A stretch of 5,389 nucleotides of DNA from an uncultured Leucobacter sp. (GTDB lineage Bacteria; Actinomycetota; Actinomycetes; Actinomycetales; Microbacteriaceae), in assembly GCA_937872275.1 (NCBI GenBank), contig CALMSE010000026.1:1-5389 (forward strand), read 5' to 3'. The notes beneath the pieces are model-generated. The model saw only the letters and a program-made list of their open reading frames with translations. It was not told where the DNA came from and made no database searches. The first letter of the stretch is position 1. Every line of letters begins with the position of its first letter. Below are positions 1 to 4,989 of this stretch, piece after piece. The position numbers and the translations under genes are program-made.

Positions 1-89
1 GGCGGCGAGACGCACGGCGGGCAGGGACAGCCGCGATCCGCCCGCTCCTCCGGTTCTGGAGCCGTGTACTCGACGAGCTCGCCCGGCAT
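1..89 (-). CDS. Possible 5' end of a minus-strand gene, partial, function unknown
   Basis: An ATG on the minus strand (complement of 87-89) opens a frame that stays open to the left window edge, giving about 29 residues. They begin MPGELVEYTAPEPEER and continue into a cysteine/proline-rich CPCPPC stretch. Support is compositional. By codon position in this frame, A+T is lowest at third positions, intermediate at first and highest at second, the pattern expected of a high-GC coding frame; the opposite-strand reading with the same third positions fits less well. The short sample makes this weak. No good Shine-Dalgarno sequence is visible before the ATG, only a G-rich run. If real, the gene is divergent from the small-protein/crotonase unit. 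I do not recognise a family. The alternative is non-coding sequence or the tail of a plus-strand frame ending in TGA at 151-153. Confidence 0.35.
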   Translation of the reverse strand, partial: MPGELVEYTAPEPEERADRGCPCPPCVSP

Positions 90-212
90 GGCCCCCGCGC
101 CCCGACCGCGCCCCCAGGGCTCGCGGCGCGTCCAGCGCCCCTCGGGCGGCTGAGGCGGGCGCTCCGGACGGGACACCCGGGACCCGAGTCGCGGGAAGCG
201 CCCCCGACGCGG

Positions 213-218
213 CACAAT
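213..218 (+). promoter_or_regulatory. Candidate -10 box for the small-protein/crotonase unit
   Basis: CACAAT, matching four of six bases of TATAAT, is the most AT-rich point in the otherwise very GC-rich 90-274 gap. It lies about 56 bases upstream of the ATG at 275. No convincing -35 hexamer is seen 16-18 bases before it. Transcription would start near 225 and give a leader of about 50 bases. The rest of 90-274 holds no recognisable operator or riboswitch. Confidence 0.4.
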
Positions 219-262
219 AGGAGGTAGCTTCGGGCAGCGCGATCGCCCCGATACCCATCAGC

Positions 263-268
263 GAGGAG
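263..268 (+). promoter_or_regulatory. Shine-Dalgarno sequence of the 78-residue small protein
   Basis: GAGGAG lies 6 bases before the ATG at 275, a strong match to the anti-Shine-Dalgarno sequence at near-ideal spacing. It fixes the start of the small protein. It contrasts with the genes further right, which lack such a site. Confidence 0.8.
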
Positions 269-274
269 CACACC

Positions 275-511
275 ATGAAGACCATCGCCCGCATCTCCAT
301 CGCCGTCACCGCGGCCCTCGCCTCGGTCTTCGTCGCGGCCCCCGCCTTCGCCCACGACGGCGAGGCGCACGACCCGGCCACCGTCTTCTCCACCGCCGGG
401 GATCCGCTGCAGGTCGGCGCCATCCTGATCGTCGGCATCGTGCTGCTGGCGCTCGTGCTGATCCTCTCGCAGTGGATCGGCAGCGCCTTCGAGAAGAAGA
501 CCCGGTCATGA
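275..511 (+). CDS. Small secreted/membrane-anchored protein, unknown function
   Basis: A 78-residue protein with an obvious Sec signal peptide: basic start (MKTIAR), hydrophobic core to about residue 21, and a signal peptidase I site APAFA before His27. The predicted mature protein therefore begins HDGEAHD. It has a short extracellular stretch (27-44), one strongly hydrophobic helix (about 47-67) and a short basic tail (EKKTRS), so the C-terminus should be cytoplasmic. No catalytic domain is visible. The start is supported by GAGGAG 6 bases upstream. Its stop overlaps the start of the crotonase gene (ATGA), so the two are almost certainly co-transcribed and translationally coupled. The His/Asp-rich mature N-terminus recalls secreted copper-binding proteins of the CopC type, where the mature N-terminal His binds metal, but the rest of that fold is absent and metal binding is only an inference. 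I do not recognise a named family. Confidence 0.85.
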   Translation: MKTIARISIAVTAALASVFVAAPAFAHDGEAHDPATVFSTAGDPLQVGAILIVGIVLLALVLILSQWIGSAFEKKTRS

Positions 512-1359
512 GCGCCGCGGAACGGGTCGCCGCCCTCGACCTCGAGACGCTCGAACTGCACCTCGCGGAGTCGATCCTCACCATCGCGGTGCACCGGCCG
601 CAGGTGCTGAACGCGCTCTCGCCGCAGGTCATCGCAGAGCTGCGCGAGGTCTTCGGCGCCCTGCGGGAGTCCCTCGGCCTGCCGCTCGCGGCGGGCGGCG
701 AAGAGCTGGACTGGTCGATCCGCGGCGTCGTGATCACCGGCACCGGCGGCAAGGCCTTCGTCGCCGGCGCCGACATCTCCGCGATGACCCGCATGACCCC
801 CGACGAGGCGCGCAGCTACGCGGCCGAGGCCCACGAGGTGCTCGTGTGGATCGAGACCCTTCCGGTGCCCGTCATCGCCGCGGTGAACGGCTTCGCCCTC
901 GGCGGCGGCTGCGAGCTCGCGATGGCCTGCGACGTCATCTACGCCTCCGAGAACGCCAAGTTCGGCCAGCCGGAGGTGGGCCTCGGCATCATCCCGGGCT
1001 TCGGGGGCTGCGTGCGCCTGCAGCAGTACGTCGGCGTCGCCCACGCGCGCGAGCTGATCTTCACGGGCCGCCACATCGACGCGCTCGAGGCCGAGCGGAT
1101 CGGCCTGGTCGCACGGGTGCTCCCCGACACGGGTGCGTTGGCCGAGGCCGCGCACGAGACCATCCGGCAGGCGGCGCGCAACTCCCCGGCCGCGGTGGCG
1201 CTCGCCAAGCGCACCATCCGCGGGGCGCAGGCCCGGCCCACCGACCAGGGCATCGAGGTCGAGCTCGACGCCTTCGCCTCGTGCTTCGACAGCGCCGACA
1301 TGCGCGAGGGCACCGCCGCCTTCATCGAGAAGCGCCGGCCGGAGTTCCCGGGGCGGTAG
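508..1359 (+). CDS. Enoyl-CoA hydratase/isomerase family protein (crotonase)
   Basis: A 283-residue crotonase-fold enzyme, expected to add water across the double bond of trans-2-enoyl-CoA or to perform a related CoA-thioester reaction in fatty-acid or amino-acid breakdown, in the cytoplasm. Hallmarks in order are NALS (35-38), the oxyanion-hole segment GKAFVAGADI (81-90), NGFALGGGCELAMACD (127-142) and GQPEVGLGIIPGFGG (153-167). Glu136 and Glu156 are 20 residues apart, as are Glu144 and Glu164 of rat mitochondrial crotonase, so both catalytic acids are present and hydratase activity is plausible. The family is usually near 260 residues; the excess comes from a short N-terminal extension and an insertion at about 51-70. 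The start at 508 is preferred over an in-frame ATG at 472 because it leaves only the ATGA overlap with the upstream small gene, and the residues before it are not crotonase-like. A weak GAGAAG (491-496) precedes it, so coupling to upstream translation is likely. The exact substrate is not predictable. Confidence 0.93.
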   Translation: MSAAERVAALDLETLELHLAESILTIAVHRPQVLNALSPQVIAELREVFGALRESLGLPLAAGGEELDWSIRGVVITGTGGKAFVAGADISAMTRMTPDEARSYAAEAHEVLVWIETLPVPVIAAVNGFALGGGCELAMACDVIYASENAKFGQPEVGLGIIPGFGGCVRLQQYVGVAHARELIFTGRHIDALEAERIGLVARVLPDTGALAEAAHETIRQAARNSPAAVALAKRTIRGAQARPTDQGIEVELDAFASCFDSADMREGTAAFIEKRRPEFPGR

Positions 1360-1395
1360 GCCTCAGCCGCCCAGACCGAGTTGACATCGAACGAA

Positions 1396-1458
1396 CACGG
1401 CGGGGGTGAGCGTGTCTCCGGGAGATCCCTTCCCAGAGGCGCACTCGCCCCCGCCGTG
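1396..1458. terminator. Very long hairpin between convergent genes, probable bidirectional terminator
   Basis: Positions 1396-1423 pair with 1431-1458 around a 7-base loop (1424-1430). The 28 opposed positions comprise 23 Watson-Crick pairs, three G-U pairs as read in plus-strand RNA (1407/1447, 1413/1441, 1415/1439) and two C/A mismatches (1411/1443, 1419/1435). The outer 11 pairs (1396-1406 with 1448-1458) are perfect and mostly G-C. It begins 36 bases after the crotonase stop and ends 30 bases before the stop of the convergent decarboxylase-like gene, the right place to end both transcripts. No U-tract follows, as is common for GC-rich actinobacterial hairpin terminators. The unusual stem length leaves open a mobile hairpin repeat. 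Confidence 0.7.
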
Positions 1459-1488
1459 CACGTTCAGCAGGAAGAGGAGCCCCCGGCC

Positions 1489-3042
1489 TCACCCCGCCTG
1501 CAGGCTCGCGGCGACCGGATCGCGCACGATGCGCAGGGTGGCGACGCGCGGATCGGCGGCGCCCCGCACGACGCCGGTCGGCGACGCCGCCACCGCCTGC
1601 AGGAACGACACGGTCTCGGCGGTGATCTCCTCCCCCGGCACGAGGTTCGGGATGCCGGGCGGGTACGCGGCGAGGGTGTCGGCCGAGACCTGCCCGAGCG
1701 CCTCGGTCGCCGGAACGACCGCGCTCTCGGCGAAATAGGCGGCCCGCGGCAGCAGGCGCAGCATGCCGGGTTCGGGCAGCGGCGGGAACTCCTCCATCGC
1801 ACCGCCCTCGCCCGCGGCGCGCAGCGCATCTGCCTCGTCGGCGACCGCGGCGAGCGCCGCCATGAGGCGGTCGAGGTCGGGCGAGGCGAGCGCGCCGAAG
1901 ACCGCGACGATCGTGGTCGCCGTCGACATCTCGAAGTAGACGCCGTGCTCGGCGATGAGCCGCTCGCGCACCCAGTGCCCGCTCTGGCCGAGGCCGGACA
2001 CGTCGACCGGGATGCGCAGCGGATCGGTCGCCACGATGTCGGGGAAGCGGCCGAAGCCGTCGCTGATCACCGAGAATCGCGGATCCGCCCGCAGCAGGGC
2101 CCTGAACCGATCGGCGCATCCGATCGCCCGCCCGATCGCCTCGTGCCCCTGCACGAGCGCGTGGCGGGTCGCGTCGAGGGAGGCCATGAGGATCGCGCTC
2201 ACCGAGGTGGAGGAGGTCATCGTGTAGGCGCGCTGCACGAGCGCCTCGAGCCGCTCGGCGAAGGGACCCTCTCCGAGCAGCAGCATGGCCGACTGGGTGA
2301 GGGAGCCGCCGAGCTTGTGCGTGCTCGACACGACGAGGTCGGCGCCCAGACGCGCGGGCGACTCGGGCAGGCCGGGGTGGAAGCCGAAATGCGCGCCCCA
2401 GGCGGCGTCGACGATGAGCGCGGCGCCGTGCTCGTGCGCGACGCGTGCGAGGCCCGCGACATCGGCGGTGGATCCGAAGTAGCTCGGCGAGACGACGTAG
2501 ACGCTGTGGGCCGGCCGCCCGGCCCGCGTCTCCGCGGCGAGGGCCGCGGCCAGCGCCTCCGGCGTGAGGCCGTGCGCGATCCCGTTGCGCTGGTCGACGG
2601 CGGGCGCGACGAACGCGGGGATGAGCCCTGCGATCAGCACCCCATCGGTGAAGCTCGAGTGGGAGCTGCGCTGCATGAGCACGCGCTCCCCGAGGCCCCG
2701 CACCGCGAGCGCGGCCGTGCGATTGCCCTGGGAGGAGCCGTTGGTGAGGAACCAGGCGCGGCGGGCGCCCCAGGCCTCGGCGGCGAGGCGCAGCGCCTCG
2801 TGCAGCGGCGCGTCGTCGCCCAGGTCGATGCCCTCGAGCATGAGCGGGGCGTCGAGCTCCACGACGGCCTCGCCGAGCAGCCCGGCGAGGTGGGCCCCGC
2901 CGCTCCCGGGCACGCTGCCGTGCCCCGGCACCATGACGTGGAGGGGTCTTGCCCGGGCGTGTCGGTCGAGCGCCTCGACGTAGGGCGCACGCGACTGGGC
3001 CGCGGAGAGAGCGGCGCGGAGCTCGGGTTCCTCGTGGGGCAT
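1489..3042 (-). CDS. Orn/Lys/Arg decarboxylase family PLP-dependent enzyme, substrate uncertain
   Basis: A 517-residue fold-type-I PLP enzyme resembling the single-domain Bacillus SpeA/YaaO group, which decarboxylates basic amino acids to amines such as agmatine or cadaverine. The Schiff-base lysine is Lys243 in SSTHKLGGSLTQSAM (239-253), a near-exact family motif. Asp212 in VDAAWGAHFGFHP (211-223) should contact the PLP ring nitrogen. His128 (RSSHSS) matches the ring-stacking His of the usual NCHKS/NVHKS motif. A C-terminal OKR-decarboxylase domain (about 420-517) carries AYPPGIPNLVPGEEIT (459-474). Several motifs are altered: PGHGS replaces PGHKKG (39-43), HSS replaces HKS, DAAWG replaces DEAHG, and GSSQGN (102-107) replaces the usual GTSGA-like loop. 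The fold and cofactor use look intact, but the substrate may not be arginine or lysine. The ATG at 3042 has no Shine-Dalgarno; CAGGCT lies 6 bases before it, suggesting a leaderless message. It is 68 bases downstream of the co-oriented exporter gene. Confidence 0.9.
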   Translation of the reverse strand: MPHEEPELRAALSAAQSRAPYVEALDRHARARPLHVMVPGHGSVPGSGGAHLAGLLGEAVVELDAPLMLEGIDLGDDAPLHEALRLAAEAWGARRAWFLTNGSSQGNRTAALAVRGLGERVLMQRSSHSSFTDGVLIAGLIPAFVAPAVDQRNGIAHGLTPEALAAALAAETRAGRPAHSVYVVSPSYFGSTADVAGLARVAHEHGAALIVDAAWGAHFGFHPGLPESPARLGADLVVSSTHKLGGSLTQSAMLLLGEGPFAERLEALVQRAYTMTSSTSVSAILMASLDATRHALVQGHEAIGRAIGCADRFRALLRADPRFSVISDGFGRFPDIVATDPLRIPVDVSGLGQSGHWVRERLIAEHGVYFEMSTATTIVAVFGALASPDLDRLMAALAAVADEADALRAAGEGGAMEEFPPLPEPGMLRLLPRAAYFAESAVVPATEALGQVSADTLAAYPPGIPNLVPGEEITAETVSFLQAVAASPTGVVRGAADPRVATLRIVRDPVAASLQAG

Positions 3043-3048
3043 GGGTCA

Positions 3049-3078
3049 AGCCTGGCGTCCGATGCCGCCGCCGCGCAA
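3049..3078 (-). promoter_or_regulatory. Candidate promoter of the decarboxylase-like gene, leaderless type
   Basis: On the minus strand, TTGCGC (complement of 3073-3078) and CAGGCT (complement of 3049-3054) are separated by 18 bases, and CAGGCT ends 6 bases before the ATG. Initiation would fall on or next to the A of the ATG. The -10 is one base from the TAGGCT boxes of the next two genes. It implies the gene can be transcribed independently of the exporter upstream. Confidence 0.4.
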
Positions 3079-3080
3079 GA

Positions 3081-3107
3081 CCCGGGCGCCCGAGTCGACG
3101 CCCCGGG
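3081..3107 (-). terminator. Weak hairpin after the exporter gene
   Basis: CCCGGGCG (3081-3088) pairs with CGCCCCGGG (3099-3107), giving 8 G-C pairs with one bulged C at 3101 and a 10-base loop. It begins 3 bases after the exporter stop and ends just before the candidate -35 of the next gene. It could terminate or attenuate exporter transcription, but GC-rich DNA forms such structures by chance and there is no U-tract. Confidence 0.3.
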
Positions 3108-3110
3108 GGC

Positions 3111-4580
3111 TCAGACGCTCTCGACCTTCTCCTCCGGGTCCCGGATGAAGAAGGCGACGATCGCCGAGAGGGTCGCCGTCGCACCGCCGACGAGGAAGGC
3201 CGCGCGGGTGCCCGCGGCGAGCGCGTGCGGATCCACGGCCTCCGGCGATCCGGCGACCGAGACCGCTCCCAGGGTCATGACCGTCACGAAGAGCGCGGTG
3301 CCCGCGGCGCCGGAGACCTGCTGCACGGTCGAGATCGTCGCGCTGCCGTAGGAGGCGAGGTCGGAGGGCAGCGATCCGAGCGAGACCTCGAACAGCGGGG
3401 TGAAGGTGTTCGCGAGGCCGATGCTGAGCAGCACGTGGGTGACGACGACCTGCCACAGCGGCGTGGTGTCGGTGAAGAGCGCCATCCCCCACATCGAGAG
3501 CGCCGTGATGACGATGCCCGGGATCAGCACCGGACGCGCGCCGCGGCGGTCCACCCGTCGGCCCACGTACTGCCCGAGCAGCGCCATCGCGAGGCCGCCC
3601 GGCAGCAGAACGAGGCCCGCGGCGAGGGTGTCGTAGCCGAGCACGTCCTGCACGTAGATGGGGATCAGGATCAGGCTGCCGAACAGCGCCATCGCGAAGA
3701 TGCCGAAGAGCAGCACGCCGAAGGCGAACTGCGGGGTCTTGAAGGTGCGCAGATCGAGCAGGGCCCGATCCTCCCGTTGGAGCGCGAGCTGCCGCCAGAT
3801 GAAGAGCGCGAGGCCGACGGCGCCGACGACGAGCGGTATCCACCAGGGCACCGAGCCCTCGCCGCTCGCGTGCTCGCCGATCGCGCTGAGCCCGTAGACG
3901 AGGCCGCCGAAGCCGAGCACGGTGAGCAGCACCGAGAGCGGATCGAGGCGCGCCTTGCGCTGCTCGCCCACGTTCGGCATGCGCAGCGCGCCGAGCACCA
4001 GCACCGTGAGCGCGATGGGCAGCACGATGAAGAAGAGCCACCGCCAGCTGAGGAACTGCAGCACCACGCCCGACAGCGTCGGGCCGAGCGCCGGGGCGAC
4101 GGAGATGACCACGGCCACCCGCCCCATGATCGCGCCGCGCTGATGCTTCGGCACGACGGTGGTGACGGTCGTCATGAGCAGCGGCATCATGATGGCGGTG
4201 CCGCAGGCCTGGATCACGCGGCCGAGGAGGAGGAGCTCGAAGTTCGGCGAGACGCCGGCGAGCAGCGTACCCGCACTGAACAGGCTCATCGCCGTGACGA
4301 ACAGCGTGCGGGTGCGCACCTGCCGGATGAGCATGCCGGTGATCGGGATCACGATGCTCATGGTGAGCAGGAAGGCGGCGGTGAGCCACTGGCCGGCGGC
4401 CGCGGTGATGTCGAGCTCGTGCATGAGCTTCGGCAGCGCCACCGCCATGACCGTCTCGTTGAGGATGACGACGAAGGCCGAGATGAGCAGCAGCCAGATG
4501 GCCAGCGAATCGCCGGCCCCGAGCGCATGCTCCCGGCCGGGCTCGCGAGGCGATCGCTCGTCGTCGGGGGGAGAAGGCAT
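3111..4580 (-). CDS. DHA2-type (14-helix) MFS multidrug/metabolite exporter
   Basis: A 489-residue major facilitator superfamily protein, expected to expel a drug or metabolite across the cytoplasmic membrane in exchange for protons. A polar N-terminal tail (1-25) precedes about 14 hydrophobic segments (near 27-48, 65-87, 92-111, 114-137, 153-175, 180-199, 216-232, 245-263, 284-308, 318-337, 349-368, 374-394, 418-442 and 458-479), matching the drug:H+ antiporter-2 family. Motif D1 is seen as LNETVMAVALP (40-50), motif B as LGRVIQACGTAIMMP (119-133) with Arg121, and antiporter motif C as APALGPTLSG (162-171). The loop 2-3 motif A is degenerate (GMLIRQVRTRTLF, 82-94), as in LmrB-like members, and a second A-like motif is GQYVGRRVDRRGARP (336-350). 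LmrB-like lincomycin/multidrug exporters are the closest type I recognise; the substrate cannot be read from sequence. TAGGCT 9 bases before the ATG suggests an almost leaderless message. It diverges from the acetyltransferase gene. Confidence 0.93.
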   Translation of the reverse strand: MPSPPDDERSPREPGREHALGAGDSLAIWLLLISAFVVILNETVMAVALPKLMHELDITAAAGQWLTAAFLLTMSIVIPITGMLIRQVRTRTLFVTAMSLFSAGTLLAGVSPNFELLLLGRVIQACGTAIMMPLLMTTVTTVVPKHQRGAIMGRVAVVISVAPALGPTLSGVVLQFLSWRWLFFIVLPIALTVLVLGALRMPNVGEQRKARLDPLSVLLTVLGFGGLVYGLSAIGEHASGEGSVPWWIPLVVGAVGLALFIWRQLALQREDRALLDLRTFKTPQFAFGVLLFGIFAMALFGSLILIPIYVQDVLGYDTLAAGLVLLPGGLAMALLGQYVGRRVDRRGARPVLIPGIVITALSMWGMALFTDTTPLWQVVVTHVLLSIGLANTFTPLFEVSLGSLPSDLASYGSATISTVQQVSGAAGTALFVTVMTLGAVSVAGSPEAVDPHALAAGTRAAFLVGGATATLSAIVAFFIRDPEEKVESV

Positions 4581-4589
4581 GACCGGCCA

Positions 4590-4595
4590 AGCCTA
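4590..4595 (-). promoter_or_regulatory. Candidate -10 box of the exporter gene
   Basis: Minus-strand TAGGCT lies 9 bases before the exporter ATG (4580). A candidate -35, ATGCGC (complement of 4613-4618), lies 17 bases further upstream. Transcription would begin about 2-3 bases before the ATG or at it, and no Shine-Dalgarno is present between box and start. Confidence 0.45.
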
Positions 4596-4646
4596 TCCCA
4601 GCGGGGCCCTCGGCGCATCCGGGGCGCGCCCGCGCGGGGTGCGGCG

Positions 4647-4652
4647 TAGGCT
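4647..4652 (+). promoter_or_regulatory. Candidate -10 box of the acetyltransferase gene
   Basis: TAGGCT, identical to the divergent exporter's box, ends 6 bases before the ATG at 4659, placing initiation on or beside the start codon. No good -35 is visible; the upstream bases are almost all G and C. The two divergent boxes lie 51 bases apart in a 78-base gap (4581-4658), so a regulator binding there could affect both genes, but I see no clear operator beyond the GC palindrome GGGCGCGCCC at 4622-4631. Confidence 0.45.
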
Positions 4653-4658
4653 GGGGGC

Positions 4659-4976
4659 ATGGCCAGATATCTTGACGAGGAATCGGCCGCGGCCGACGGA
4701 TTCACCATCGAGCACGAGCCCGAGCGCAGCCGCTTCGTGCTGCAGCAGGGCGGGCGCGAGTTCGGCGAGGCGCACTACACGCTCATCGGCGACGGCGGTA
4801 TCGACTTCGATCACACGGTCGTCGACCCCGAGCTGCGCGGCACCGGACTCTCGGGGCTGCTCGCGCATCGCGCCGTCACCGACGAGGTGGTCAGGGGGCG
4901 GCAGATGCGCGCCTCGTGCTGGTTCATCGAGGGCTACCTCGCGAAGCACCCCGAGCTGCTCGACACCGGCGCGTAG
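4659..4976 (+). CDS. Minimal GNAT-fold N-acetyltransferase (COG2388/NATD1 type)
   Basis: A 105-residue protein of the small GCN5-related acetyltransferase group that includes human NATD1, bacterial YjdJ and Arabidopsis At1g77540; about 100 residues is normal for it. Visible features are the strand FDHTVVDPELRGTGLSGLLAHRAV (about 50-73), with the acetyl-CoA pyrophosphate loop R60-GTG-L-S, and the C-terminal signature SCWFIEGYLAKHPEL (86-100), whose Cys87 matches the conserved cysteine of the group. The usual loop pattern is R/Q-x-x-G-x-G/A; here the last position is Ser65. It should bind acetyl-CoA in the cytoplasm; the acceptor is unknown for most of the group. It diverges from the exporter and converges on the next gene with only 13 bases between stops. 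A 5-pair GCGCG stem (4969-4973 with 4980-4984) spans its stop codon but is a weak terminator candidate. Confidence 0.88.
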   Translation: MARYLDEESAAADGFTIEHEPERSRFVLQQGGREFGEAHYTLIGDGGIDFDHTVVDPELRGTGLSGLLAHRAVTDEVVRGRQMRASCWFIEGYLAKHPELLDTGA

Positions 4977-4989
4977 TCTCGCGCAGTCC

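Noticed and set aside
219..224. AGGAGG, a perfect Shine-Dalgarno match upstream of the small-protein gene
   Set aside because: No ATG, GTG or TTG lies 4-12 bases downstream. It sits next to the candidate -10 at about the expected transcription start, so it is probably not a ribosome binding site.
472..507. Earlier in-frame ATG for the crotonase
   Set aside because: It would add 12 charged residues (MDRQRLREEDPV) read from inside the small-protein gene, with no family similarity. The ATGA overlap at 508 is a typical coupling arrangement.
1381..1386. TTGACA, a perfect -35 hexamer after the crotonase gene
   Set aside because: No -10-like sequence lies 15-19 bases downstream (that region is the G-rich hairpin arm), and no plus-strand gene follows.
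1322..3351. Very long open frames in other registers over the decarboxylase-like gene: a minus-strand frame at 1322-3184 and a plus-strand frame at 1381-3351
   Set aside because: Their translations are Arg/Pro/Gly/Ala/His-rich without motifs, as expected for alternative registers of GC-rich coding DNA. The 1489-3042 minus frame has clear PLP-enzyme motifs.
4622..4631. GGGCGCGCCC palindrome between the divergent exporter and acetyltransferase genes, considered as a repressor site
   Set aside because: A 10-base all-GC palindrome is expected often by chance at this composition. It has no second copy nearby and no regulator gene is in the window.
2949..4649. Long plus-strand and alternative minus-strand frames across the exporter gene
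   Set aside because: The plus-strand translation is a monotonous Arg/Glu/His/Asp-rich string with no hydrophobic core, the antisense image of a membrane protein. The exporter frame has the MFS motifs and about 14 helices.
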